Below are positions 1 through 7,933 of a stretch of DNA of 22,487 nucleotides, piece by piece; position 1 is the stretch's first letter; the number at the start of each line of letters is the position of its first letter. This stretch comes from Fidelibacterota bacterium (lineage in GTDB: Bacteria > Fidelibacterota > Marinisomatia > Marinisomatales > UBA1611). The translations under genes and the position numbers were made by a program. Under the pieces are notes generated by a model, which worked only from the letters and a program-made list of their open reading frames with translations, had not been told where the DNA came from and ran no database searches. Location of the stretch: contig DTUG01000006.1 of NCBI GenBank assembly GCA_012964275.1, positions 1-22,487 of the forward strand, read 5' to 3'.

Positions 1-23
1 GTCCGGCCCCGGGTACTGATGAG

Positions 24-49
24 AAACCCGACTCTTCGTCGGGTTTTTT
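24..49 (+). terminator. Intrinsic terminator of an upstream gene
   Basis: A perfect 9-bp stem (AAACCCGAC at 24-32, GTCGGGTTT at 38-46) closes a 5-base loop, and the downstream arm runs straight into a T tract ending at 49. One reading frame entering from the left edge reads Ser-Gly-Pro-Gly-Tyr and stops at 17-19, five bases before the stem. An upstream gene therefore probably ends there, but too little is visible to name it. Confidence 0.85.
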
Positions 50-103
50 ACTATGGTCTGTTTTTTAGCATATATGCAGGAATTGGCAATGATTAGCAGG
101 TGT

Positions 104-164
104 TTTGGTCACATTTGGTTACAAAAATATTCTTGTGACCAAAGATCACGCTTTGCCTGTGATC
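104..164. repeat. Two adjacent inverted repeats in non-coding DNA
   Basis: TTTGGTCACA (104-113) is a perfect 10-bp inverted match to TGTGACCAAA (134-143) across a 20-base spacer. Directly after it, GATCAC (144-149) pairs with GTGATC (159-164), with one further G-T pair inside. The two could fold as neighbouring stem-loops. One 10-bp inverted match with a short spacer is roughly expected by chance in 22 kb, so only the side-by-side placement is suggestive. Confidence 0.35.
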
Positions 165-350
165 GCTGATAATTGCTCGAACATGCGTAGTATAAAGACA
201 CTAGTTAATAATGATCAGACGGCTGGATACAGATCCATCCAATGGAATGCGACAAATGATCTTGGTCAGCCTGTATCGGCAGGTATGTATATATATACCA
301 TTCAGGCAGGAGAGTTCAGGCAGACCAAGAAGATGGTACTGCTTAAATAG
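105..350 (+). pseudogene. Decayed remnant of a T9SS C-terminal sorting domain
   Basis: From about base 183 to the stop at 350 the translation matches the last 50 or so residues of a FlgD-like/T9SS sorting tail: an Arg-x-Ile-x-Thr-Leu-Val strand, a Trp-Asn-Ala turn, then GQPVSAGMYIY and the end KKMVLLK. It aligns closely with the tail of the secreted propeller protein at 692-3394, and a 14-base stretch is identical (264-277 and 3308-3321). What should precede it is missing: there is no Tyr-Pro-Asn-Pro-Phe-Asn-Pro motif and no passenger domain. The only in-frame start is an unsupported TTG at 105, and upstream residues keep only faint similarity. I read it as the 3' stub of a lost cargo gene, still followed by its own terminator. 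A very small expressed protein is possible but unlikely. Confidence 0.65.
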
Positions 351-372
351 GTTTACCCTTTTCACAACATCG

Positions 373-400
373 AGCCCCGCCCAGCAACGGGGTTTTTTGT
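373..400 (+). terminator. Intrinsic terminator after the T9SS-tail remnant
   Basis: CCCCG (375-379) pairs with CGGGG (388-392) across an 8-base loop. The stem can be extended by G-T and A-T pairs, and a T-rich run (393-400) follows at once. It lies 25 bases after the stop of the degraded sorting-tail stub, as expected for the terminator of the gene that once stood there. Confidence 0.75.
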
Positions 401-691
401 TTTACGGTATTTATACAACACGCATAATGATCTATATGAATGAATATTGTTTTCCATCATTTGTGCCCAAATAATTAAATTTATCATGGCCAACACCATG
501 GAATTATGTTTTGTTGGTTATGTAGGTCATTAAGATTCGATCCCGGTTCAGAACGCAGTTTTGTCATTGTAAAAATAGGAGTATAAGTGGTTTTTTGAAC
601 TTTCTTAAATTTAATTTAAGCGGTCATATAATCGAGTATAATGATTAATTAATCCCATTTGGTCTCTATCAACAACAAGAGTAAATAAAAA
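401..691. other. Non-coding interval before the secreted propeller gene
   Basis: With the terminator region this makes about 340 bases without a gene. It is AT-rich and has no credible reading frame on either strand. A short 5-bp hairpin (CATGG 485-489, CCATG 496-500) has no T tract and no obvious role. The only other structure is the palindrome and possible -10 boxes at 604-642. I see no tRNA or insertion-sequence end. Confidence 0.5.
604..642 (+). promoter_or_regulatory. Candidate promoter/operator for the propeller gene
   Basis: CTTAAAT (604-610) and ATTTAAG (614-620) form a perfect 7-bp palindrome around three bases. It is followed by two consensus-like -10 boxes, TATAAT at 627-632 and 637-642. 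No good -35 box sits 16-18 bases upstream of either. The palindrome could be a regulator site overlapping the -35 region. The AT-richness of the region makes chance matches easy. Confidence 0.3.
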
Positions 692-3394
692 ATGAAAAAA
701 ACAAATATAGTTCAATATTTATTTTATATAATTATCTCTATATCAGTCATTTATAATTATGACATAAGAAGTTGGTTTAAGAATAACAGGCTTGTTAATT
801 ATGAACATTTTCTTAAAACACAGCCATATTATAATCAGGAACATCTGACCAAAAAGGAACTGAAGAAGATACCGAAGCATCTACGCCCAAAACCAAACGC
901 TGAGTTTGAAAAGATCAAGACAATTGATCCGGCACTTGGGAGGGTACCTGATGAGAGGTTATTTACCGCACTGCTGGAAACAGAGCGGCGTAACATCGGA
1001 AACCAATCTTCGTCCTTTAGGGATTCTTTGGTCTGGGAAGAACGCGGTCCGGCGAATGTGGCAGGACGGACTCGCGCGATGATGTATGATCCTAATGATC
1101 CTGATCAGAAGCGATTCTGGGCGGGTGGTGTCACAGGCGGTCTCTGGTTCACTGATGATATTACATCATCTTCACCTGTCTGGTATAAGATTGATGATCT
1201 CTGGGCAAACCTGGCCATTTCTGCCATAACCTATGATCCTGCAAATACAGATGTTTTTTACGTTGGGACGGGGGAGATCTACACAGGCGTCAGCCGGGGA
1301 TTTGGTATATGGAAAACTGAAGATGGTGGGAACTCCTGGTACCACCTGAGCGGGACTGAAGAATTTTACTATGTTAACGATATGATTGTTCGTGTGGAAA
1401 GTGGTGTGGGTGTGCTTTATGCGGCTGTTGGAATGAAATATTATGAAGGTGCATGGCACTATGGCGATCATGGTCTTTATCGATCGGCGAATCAGGGTGA
1501 TTCCTTTGCGCAGGTCCTTCCCGCAGTGGGAACAAATAATCAGCCATACCAGCCATCAGATCTGGAACTTGGCGGTGATAATGCACTTTGGGTTGGTACA
1601 AGACGCAATGCATGGTGGGCTGGCGGGGGTACGATCTTAAAATCCAATGATGGTTTCAGCTGGGATGTTGTTTACGAGGATTCAAATACAGAACGGGTGG
1701 AACTGGCCATAGCACCATCGGATCCGTCTGTGGTATATGCGGTAGCGCAGTCAAGTCAGGGTTCTGAAAATGATATTGGGTTTTTCATCAGATCAAGCGA
1801 TGGTGGGGGGTCCTGGGCGAATATCTCAATTCCCCTGAACGAGAACGGTGTTCATTTTACCCGGGGACAGGCCTGGTATGACCTCACTCTAGCAGTGGAC
1901 CCGCAGTCATCATCTACGCTCTATGCTGGTGGCATTGATCTGCACAAGAGTACAGATAGTGGCAGCAACTGGAGCCAGATCTCACAGTGGTATGGGTCAG
2001 GCTATAGCTATGTTCATGCGGACCAGCATAGTATAATCTTCCGTCCGGGTTATCCGCAGGAATTCGCAGTAGGAAACGATGGCGGGATCCATTATTCTAT
2101 TGATAGCGGAGCATCTTTCGAGAACTATAATGAGCAGAATGTTTATTACTCATTGAAAAATAATGGATATAATGTGACTCAGTTTTATACCCTCGCAATA
2201 CACCCTGGTGAAAGTACCGATCAATTCTTAGCAGGCTCACAGGATAATGGCACCCAATTTTTTGATGAACCCGGATTAGACTATACCTATGAGATATCAG
2301 GAGGTGATGGAGCCTGGTGTTTTTTCAATGAGAATGATCCAGGATATCGAATTACGTCATATGTATATAATAATTATTATCTCTTCTACAATCTTAATTA
2401 CGCCTATTCTATTCTGAATGATGATACGACCGGGCATTTTATAAATCCGACAGACTTTGATTCCGACAATGATATTCTTTACGCCGCTAGGGATGATACA
2501 TCGCTTACAAGAGTGTTTAATGTTAGTTCAGCCCCGGAAAGAAATGATATAAATGGATTAGATCTCGGTGCATATGCGTCGTTTGTAAAGGTGTCGCCAT
2601 TTGATTCCGGTTATTTACTTGTAGGCACTGATGCGGGCCGCTTATTTGAGATCAGTAGTGCCAATACAAACAGCACTGTTGTGAATGAAATAACATGGTT
2701 CAGTTTTCCTCAGGGATATATTTCATCAATTGAGTATGGTCAATCTGCTCAGCAGATATTAATAACTTTTTCAAATTACGGAGTCATTTCTATTTGGGAA
2801 AGCAGAGATGGTGCTCAGTCCTGGATGAGCGTGGAAGGTGATCTTCCGGACATGCCCATCCGCTGGGCTCTGTATCATCCTGATGACGAAAATTCTATCA
2901 TTGCAGCCACCGAGATAGGGGTTTGGACGTGTGATAATATTACCGATGGTAATATCCAATGGATTCCAAATAGTGAAGGTCTGGCCAACGTCAGGGTTGA
3001 TATGCTGAGAGTGCGCTCAGTGGATAAACTGATAGCTGCCGCTACCCACGGAAGGGGCCTGTTTAGTACCCCATCGCTTGGTCCTCAGTCTGGTGTGGAA
3101 CATACAATTATTCCTGAGGGCTATTTTTTATCCCAGAATTATCCGAATCCTTTCAATCCGACTACTACTATTTCATACCGATTACCACAGGATGAACTTG
3201 TCAATATCACTGTTTTAGATGTGATGGGCAGGCATGTGGCTACTTTATTATCCAGCGTACAGCGGTCTGGGAGCCATATTGTCGTTTGGGATTCCACAAG
3301 TGATACGGGTCAGCCTGTATCTGCTGGAATATATTACTATAAAATCCAGGTTGGAGATTATAGTGAAACACGAAAGATGACATTGCTGAAATAA
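692..3394 (+). CDS. Secreted Asp-box beta-propeller protein with T9SS sorting tail
   Basis: This 900-residue exported protein begins with a hydrophobic signal or anchor (about residues 7-22). The body carries at least seven Asp-box/BNR-type turns (Ser-x-Asp-x-Gly-x-x-Trp), for example KTEDGGNSW near residue 207, and others near 260, 314, 363, 415, 466 and 699. This is the pattern of the sortilin/VPS10-like and sialidase-type propeller superfamily. No sialidase catalytic set is evident, so I assign no enzyme activity. Residues 810-900 form a FlgD-like sorting domain: NYPNPFNP, a Gly-Arg strand, GQPVSAGIYYYKI and the end KMTLLK. In FCB bacteria this tail directs export by the type IX system and is often cleaved at the surface. 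No T9SS component is encoded here. The gene appears monocistronic. Its first ~150 bases are much more AT-rich than the rest. Confidence 0.85.
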   Translation: MKKTNIVQYLFYIIISISVIYNYDIRSWFKNNRLVNYEHFLKTQPYYNQEHLTKKELKKIPKHLRPKPNAEFEKIKTIDPALGRVPDERLFTALLETERRNIGNQSSSFRDSLVWEERGPANVAGRTRAMMYDPNDPDQKRFWAGGVTGGLWFTDDITSSSPVWYKIDDLWANLAISAITYDPANTDVFYVGTGEIYTGVSRGFGIWKTEDGGNSWYHLSGTEEFYYVNDMIVRVESGVGVLYAAVGMKYYEGAWHYGDHGLYRSANQGDSFAQVLPAVGTNNQPYQPSDLELGGDNALWVGTRRNAWWAGGGTILKSNDGFSWDVVYEDSNTERVELAIAPSDPSVVYAVAQSSQGSENDIGFFIRSSDGGGSWANISIPLNENGVHFTRGQAWYDLTLAVDPQSSSTLYAGGIDLHKSTDSGSNWSQISQWYGSGYSYVHADQHSIIFRPGYPQEFAVGNDGGIHYSIDSGASFENYNEQNVYYSLKNNGYNVTQFYTLAIHPGESTDQFLAGSQDNGTQFFDEPGLDYTYEISGGDGAWCFFNENDPGYRITSYVYNNYYLFYNLNYAYSILNDDTTGHFINPTDFDSDNDILYAARDDTSLTRVFNVSSAPERNDINGLDLGAYASFVKVSPFDSGYLLVGTDAGRLFEISSANTNSTVVNEITWFSFPQGYISSIEYGQSAQQILITFSNYGVISIWESRDGAQSWMSVEGDLPDMPIRWALYHPDDENSIIAATEIGVWTCDNITDGNIQWIPNSEGLANVRVDMLRVRSVDKLIAAATHGRGLFSTPSLGPQSGVEHTIIPEGYFLSQNYPNPFNPTTTISYRLPQDELVNITVLDVMGRHVATLLSSVQRSGSHIVVWDSTSDTGQPVSAGIYYYKIQVGDYSETRKMTLLK

Positions 3395-3413
3395 GCGTAA
3401 TTGATTTTTAAAA

Positions 3414-3447
3414 AGCCTTAACATTTCAAGGGGCTAGTCGGTTTTTT
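3414..3447 (+). terminator. Weak possible terminator after the propeller gene
   Basis: AGCC (3414-3417) can pair with GGCT (3432-3435), with extra A-T pairs if two G bases bulge out. A six-T run follows at 3442-3447 after a six-base gap. The stem is short and the T run is displaced, so it is only a plausible end for the propeller transcript. Confidence 0.3.
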
Positions 3448-3540
3448 CAGCGGCATAATTCCAGGTTGCTGTGAACCGGGGATAATGATTACCTGTAACA
3501 ATACGTTTAATGTGTGAGTATTTCCATTTAGCTTTTATGA

Positions 3541-5667
3541 ATGCAGAAGCATATATATGGTCTTTTTCTGTTTTTTTTAGGTGCCGGAATATTTGGACAG
3601 GACAGATCTTTGAATGGGACAGTTTATGATAGGTCCACATCACTGCCCATTGCTAATGTAAATGTAATAGTCGAGCCCACAAAAGTTGGTACAATGACCA
3701 ATGAAATAGGCCAATTCACCGTGGATGTTACCAACAAGGATTTGGAGATTGTTTTTAAACATATAGGCTATGATGTAAAAAGAATAAGCCTTGACACGTT
3801 TGAAAATGGTAAAATAATAGAGCTGGATCCAACTGTGATCCATTTAAAAAGACTCGATGTAATAGGCGAATCCAGGGGAGAGTTTGATCAGTTCGAAACC
3901 GAAAATATGCTCTCGGAGCTTGCTGCTGAAGATTTGACGATTCGCGGATATTCAGATATAGCAGATGCTATTTATAATGAAGAAACTATCTTGGTAAGCG
4001 AAACAATGACTGGTCGAAAAACTGTGTCAATCCGTGGTGCCAGACAAGATGAAATGGTTTTTATGTATGATGGTGTGAAGATCAATAATGCCGGAGACAC
4101 ATCCATGGACCTATCTATATTCAATGTCGGTGGTTTGGACGGCGTTGAGATAGTTCGTGGAAGCCATAGCGGTGCGGTGTCTTCATCGGGAACGATCAAT
4201 TTTATCCCATCGCTGCCATATAGAAATAGTGCAGGGTTCCATCAGCGGATTGGGACATATAATACCGGTAACTGGCAAGGATCAGTATCCATTGGAAACG
4301 ATATTATAACAGTGAACGCTGGTACCGGCAGGATGCAATCATCCCAGTTTTACCAAGAAAGCGACCAGGCTGATATACTTAGAGTTTTCGAAAATACCTT
4401 TTTCAACCTTGGATTTAAGCCCTTTACCAATATCGAAATCAGGGCTTTTCGATTTCATAATGAAAGAGAATTTGAAAATATTAAGTTGAATGATTCCTTA
4501 TCATCATCCTTTAGTGTCGAAATATTGAAGTTAAAATACGATAAGCTAGGATTGGGCAGCCTGGAACTTTTCACATCTCATCAGCAGCATTCAGGGAAAG
4601 ATAAAACCATGGTGATATCCAGTCATAAAGACGATGAAGAATTACTTTTTGGTTTCCAATATTCCCTACCGATCCCCAACGCATCCTTAAGCATTTCTGG
4701 AGAGATGCTTAAATCAATTTCAGATTGGAACACATCCTTTGGTGTTATTAATGCTAGGCGTAATCAGTCAACTTTGTCAGGGGTATTTGCAGTAAGTCAG
4801 CCTGATATGGGGGGAGATCTTCAGTTAAAGGATTTGAAGATCATATTGAACTGGAAATCGGTAATTGACATCCCTCAGGAAAATACTCAGTATTTAACAG
4901 ATGAAATAGCATGGGATGAAAAAGGTGCATTATGCACAATTGCAGTCTGGGATCAGTTGGAACATTCAGCAATATATCTCTATTTGAATTTTGGAAATGT
5001 GTTCCGTATTCCCAGTCTCAATGAGCGATATTTTCATGCTCTTCGGCCGATGGTTTTCTTATCGGATTCTCTTTTACCCGAGCATAAGCTCATGAAGGAA
5101 ATTGGATTAAAGCTTACCAGTGATAAAATGTTAGGTCAGCCTGAATATAGCGGCACTCTTTCTTGGTTCAGTTATGGATATTCGAATAAAATGAGGCCAA
5201 TTCATTATAGTAGCACCCCAATGCAATTTCCTGTTAATCATGGTGATGTAGAGATTTCCGGGCTGGAAGCAAATCTGGAAATATCACTTATGAAGGATTA
5301 TGTGAACTTATCCACAGCATATGCGCTTTATGATGTATCGGATCAATCTGCTTTTCCCATGCAGCCATCTGAGATGCTTAGAAGTAATTTAACTTTTAAT
5401 TGGAGAGGATTATCCGTGATGCTGGGTTCACGCAAAGAAAATGCAAGAATTGTAACAACAATTGACCCTGACGGAAATTTACGCGATAATCGGTTGGATC
5501 CGCACATGGCAGTGGATGGTCATATTGCTCTTTATTTACCATTTAAAAAGTTTACTGGCACAATAGGTATCTCTGGACGCAACCTAAAGGGGGAAAGCCA
5601 AGTCTTGGAAGGAATATCAATCTTTGACCGCCGGGTCTATGTGAATTTTGGAATAACGTGGAACTGA
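3541..5667 (+). CDS. TonB-dependent outer-membrane receptor
   Basis: This 708-residue protein would form a gated outer-membrane barrel that imports a ligand using TonB energy. The order is: signal peptide (residues 1-19, ending Ile-Phe-Gly-Gln); a carboxypeptidase-regulatory-like domain (about 24-105, with LNGTVYD and the Ile-Gly-Tyr strand); a plug domain (about 120-225, with VSIRGARQDEM, the VFMYDGVKI strand and VEIVRGSHSGAVSSSG); and a barrel to the C terminus, including FRIPSLNERYF typical of these receptors. An in-frame TGA directly before ATG 3541 fixes the start at or after this codon. No Shine-Dalgarno sequence is visible. The ligand cannot be told from sequence: there is no SusD partner, metal-uptake gene or cobalamin riboswitch beside it. 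The lipoprotein two bases downstream is probably co-expressed. At about 700 residues it is at the smaller end for receptors with this extra N-terminal domain. Confidence 0.88.
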   Translation: MQKHIYGLFLFFLGAGIFGQDRSLNGTVYDRSTSLPIANVNVIVEPTKVGTMTNEIGQFTVDVTNKDLEIVFKHIGYDVKRISLDTFENGKIIELDPTVIHLKRLDVIGESRGEFDQFETENMLSELAAEDLTIRGYSDIADAIYNEETILVSETMTGRKTVSIRGARQDEMVFMYDGVKINNAGDTSMDLSIFNVGGLDGVEIVRGSHSGAVSSSGTINFIPSLPYRNSAGFHQRIGTYNTGNWQGSVSIGNDIITVNAGTGRMQSSQFYQESDQADILRVFENTFFNLGFKPFTNIEIRAFRFHNEREFENIKLNDSLSSSFSVEILKLKYDKLGLGSLELFTSHQQHSGKDKTMVISSHKDDEELLFGFQYSLPIPNASLSISGEMLKSISDWNTSFGVINARRNQSTLSGVFAVSQPDMGGDLQLKDLKIILNWKSVIDIPQENTQYLTDEIAWDEKGALCTIAVWDQLEHSAIYLYLNFGNVFRIPSLNERYFHALRPMVFLSDSLLPEHKLMKEIGLKLTSDKMLGQPEYSGTLSWFSYGYSNKMRPIHYSSTPMQFPVNHGDVEISGLEANLEISLMKDYVNLSTAYALYDVSDQSAFPMQPSEMLRSNLTFNWRGLSVMLGSRKENARIVTTIDPDGNLRDNRLDPHMAVDGHIALYLPFKKFTGTIGISGRNLKGESQVLEGISIFDRRVYVNFGITWN

Positions 5668-5669
5668 AG

Positions 5670-6509
5670 ATGAAAAAATATAACACATTTTTCTTTTTCC
5701 TATTTCTAATGTTTTCGTGCACGACCAATCCATTTTGGGATGATCCTTCTACAAAGATAATGAGACTCACTGGTACCGTACACCCAGAGGACAACCTTAC
5801 CAATACACCTGCCTATGTCTGGCTCGAAGGTTTGGAGATTGATACGGTTACAAATGATAATAAGGAATTCTTAATAGAGATAAATAGCACTCAGACTCCT
5901 GCTGGTAACATTAATGGTCCTTTGAAAATCTACTTTTATCTACATAATTATAGAATCAGCCATGCAACCATTTATTTCACAGATGGGCATTTTTCCGACT
6001 CGCAGACAGATTTTTCTAGTGATGGTGAATTATTGGAACCGATCGCTCTGGAAAAATTAGTCTCAGCTGAAACGCTGTTACCAAGTGTATTTCGTCCGGC
6101 GTTAATCGAAACATTAAGGATTAAATTAGATTTAGAAGTGCATAATTCAACTACTCGTTTGATAGGGTATAAAAAAGTGCTGGCTCAAAATACATACTTG
6201 CCGTCCGGTGTTATATTCCGCTCACTAGAAGATGAAGGGGATATTTATATAAATCGATTATACAATGACAGTATCGTTCCGATTGAATACAGTGCTGGGT
6301 CTGCTTTGACTTGGCTGTATGAAATAGATTCGGATTCATTACAATTATCACAAGGTGAATATGAAGTATTCCCATTCTTCCTGGTAGAACAGAATCAGGT
6401 ACCAGAAAATCTGTTTTTTTCCCTTGGTATTGATAATACAATCAATATTAATGCACATTACTTGAAACTGCCCATGGATATGGTCCCGGGATTTCTAACA
6501 GTGCAATAA
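5670..6509 (+). CDS. Hypothetical lipoprotein co-transcribed with the TonB receptor
   Basis: I chose ATG 5670, two bases after the receptor stop. A GTG at 5658 is also in frame, but ATG gives a compact lipoprotein signal: two Lys, a run of Phe and Leu, then Met-Phe-Ser-Cys with Cys at residue 17. The mature protein (about 263 residues) starts with a strand resembling carboxypeptidase-regulatory-like folds (Leu-Thr-Gly-Thr-Val) and is otherwise rich in beta-type sequence and acidic residues. I see no enzyme motif and do not recognise the family. Its position suggests a surface or periplasmic accessory of the receptor, for example in ligand capture. It does not look like SusD, which is larger and helical. 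Confidence is high that it is a real lipoprotein gene and low for any role. Confidence 0.75.
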   Translation: MKKYNTFFFFLFLMFSCTTNPFWDDPSTKIMRLTGTVHPEDNLTNTPAYVWLEGLEIDTVTNDNKEFLIEINSTQTPAGNINGPLKIYFYLHNYRISHATIYFTDGHFSDSQTDFSSDGELLEPIALEKLVSAETLLPSVFRPALIETLRIKLDLEVHNSTTRLIGYKKVLAQNTYLPSGVIFRSLEDEGDIYINRLYNDSIVPIEYSAGSALTWLYEIDSDSLQLSQGEYEVFPFFLVEQNQVPENLFFSLGIDNTININAHYLKLPMDMVPGFLTVQ

Positions 6510-6588
6510 ACCACAAGGAAAATAGAAAAACCCATTCCGGTGAATAAAACTGTTACCCTAACTTTGAAAGTTAAATTTTAAAGTTTTT

Positions 6589-6593
6589 GGAGG
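6589..6593 (+). promoter_or_regulatory. Strong ribosome binding site of trxA
   Basis: GGAGG stands four bases before ATG 6598. It is one of few textbook Shine-Dalgarno sequences in the window, where many neighbours have none. The 88-base gap upstream also holds AACTTT-G-AAAGTT (6560-6572), a perfect palindrome that might be a control site. Confidence 0.75.
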
Positions 6594-6597
6594 ATAA

Positions 6598-6924
6598 ATG
6601 TCTGAACATGTATTTGAATTTACGGTTGGAAGTTTTGACTCAGATGTATTGCAATCTGATTTACCAGTATTGGTGGATTTTTGGGCTGAGTGGTGTGGAC
6701 CGTGCAAATCAATTGCACCGGTCATTGAGGAGATTGCAGTTGAGTATAAAGGTAAAGTAAGAGTAGGAAAGGTTGATGTTGATCAAAATAATCAGATAGC
6801 AATGCAGTTTGGTGTTCGCAGCATTCCTACTCTACTTATATTAAAGGAAGGAAAAGTCGTTAAACAACTGGTCGGCGCTGTGCCAAAAAACAATATTACA
6901 GAATTGCTGGACCAGGTTATTTAA
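6598..6924 (+). CDS. trxA: Thioredoxin
   Basis: This 108-residue cytoplasmic protein reduces disulfides in client proteins such as ribonucleotide reductase and peroxiredoxins. The active site is Trp-Cys-Gly-Pro-Cys in the usual context DFWAEWCGPCK, near residues 25-35. The family's cis-proline loop is present (Ser-Ile-Pro-Thr), as is the Gly-x-x-Pro region near the C terminus. Length equals that of typical TrxA with no added domain. It starts with ATG behind a strong GGAGG. Thioredoxin reductase, which recharges it with NADPH, is encoded 27 bases downstream, so the pair is probably one transcript. Confidence 0.96.
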   Translation: MSEHVFEFTVGSFDSDVLQSDLPVLVDFWAEWCGPCKSIAPVIEEIAVEYKGKVRVGKVDVDQNNQIAMQFGVRSIPTLLILKEGKVVKQLVGAVPKNNITELLDQVI

Positions 6925-6951
6925 TAACATTTCATTTTACGAAAAGGGAAG

Positions 6952-7881
6952 TTGCATAAAAAAGTAATCATTATTGGTTCCGGGCCGGCTGGATTAACTG
7001 CAGCTGTCTATACTGCAAGGGCTAATTTAGCACCGCTGGTTTTTGAAGGAAGTCAGCCTGGTGGACAATTATCGATTACAACCGATGTGGAAAATTATCC
7101 GGGTTTCCCGGATGGTATAATGGGACCACAATTAATGGATGAGTTCCGGAAACAGGCACAGCGGTTTGGAGCTGAGTGCCATTTTCAAACAGTAGACAAG
7201 GTCAATCTGTCTAATCGTCCTTTTAAATTATGGACTGGAAATGATGAATACTTCGCAGATGCGATTATTATATCAACAGGAGCATCAGCACGTTTGCTTG
7301 GTTTAAAATCCGAAAGTACACTTATGGGGTATGGCGTTTCTGCTTGCGCTACCTGCGATGGTTTCTTTTTTAAAGAAAAAAAAGTTATGGTCGTGGGTGG
7401 TGGAGATTCAGCAGCGGAAGAGGCTATCTTTTTAACCAAGTTTGCATCAGAAGTCTGGCTAATACATCGCCGAGATGAATTACGGGCATCCAAAATCATG
7501 CAAAAACGAGTATTCGATCACCCTAAAATCAATATACATTGGAATAATATCATAGAAGATATACATGGGACACAGGAAACCGGCGTTACTGCTGTAGTTT
7601 TGAAAGACACTATTTCAGGAGAGAAAAGTGAAGAATCCTGTGATGGAGTATTTATGGCAATAGGTCATACCCCAAATACAGATTTATTCCAAGATTATAT
7701 TGATTTGGATTCCAATGGTTATATCATCACCAAACCGGATACTACATACACAAATGTAGATGGAGTTTTTGCTTGTGGCGATGTTCAGGATCATAATTAT
7801 CGTCAGGCAGTGACTGCCGCTGGTACTGGCTGCATGGCGGCAATGGATTCTGAACGCTGGTTGGAAAACCAACACATCTAA
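6952..7881 (+). CDS. trxB: Thioredoxin reductase (NADPH)
   Basis: This 309-residue FAD enzyme of the low-molecular-weight type transfers electrons from NADPH to thioredoxin. An N-terminal Rossmann motif Gly-Ser-Gly-Pro-Ala-Gly-Leu binds FAD. The redox pair is Cys-Ala-Thr-Cys-Asp-Gly near residue 135. The NADPH domain follows with GGGDSAAEEA and HRRDELRAS, and the C-terminal FAD motif is FACGDVQD with the Tyr-Arg-Gln-Ala-Val turn. The start appears to be TTG 6952. No ATG or GTG precedes the FAD motif after the in-frame stop at 6925, and the FAD strand begins four codons later, as usual. AAGGGAAG lies just before it with very tight spacing, so translation may be weak or coupled to trxA. Confidence 0.95.
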   Translation: MHKKVIIIGSGPAGLTAAVYTARANLAPLVFEGSQPGGQLSITTDVENYPGFPDGIMGPQLMDEFRKQAQRFGAECHFQTVDKVNLSNRPFKLWTGNDEYFADAIIISTGASARLLGLKSESTLMGYGVSACATCDGFFFKEKKVMVVGGGDSAAEEAIFLTKFASEVWLIHRRDELRASKIMQKRVFDHPKINIHWNNIIEDIHGTQETGVTAVVLKDTISGEKSEESCDGVFMAIGHTPNTDLFQDYIDLDSNGYIITKPDTTYTNVDGVFACGDVQDHNYRQAVTAAGTGCMAAMDSERWLENQHI

Positions 7882-7933
7882 TTTGCAACATATCCCTTTT
7901 CTCAATGGGATTATCTCAGGAAAGGAAAGGAAA

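Noticed and set aside
485..500. CATGG/CCATG hairpin as a terminator or site
   Set aside because: A 5-bp stem with no T tract and no neighbouring gene end; likely chance.
3395..3540. Cobalamin or other riboswitch before the TonB receptor
   Set aside because: The leader is too short for a cobalamin riboswitch, and I could not find its conserved box; only a simple hairpin is present.
5658..5669. GTG start of the lipoprotein overlapping the receptor gene
   Set aside because: ATG 5670 gives a proper short lipoprotein signal with two Lys; the extra four residues add nothing.
6560..6572. AACTTT-G-AAAGTT palindrome as an operator of trxA
   Set aside because: It is perfect but short, made of AT-rich sequence, and has no well-placed promoter elements around it; kept only as a remark.
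7184..7499. Antisense reading frames on the minus strand, such as the one opposite trxB
   Set aside because: They lie wholly within well-supported + strand genes, have no recognisable domain, and look like mirror effects of codon use.
7883..7933. TTG start giving 17 extra residues to the ABC ATPase
   Set aside because: ATG 7934 has AAGGAAAGG just before it, and the ABC fold begins right after; the extra segment has no domain character.
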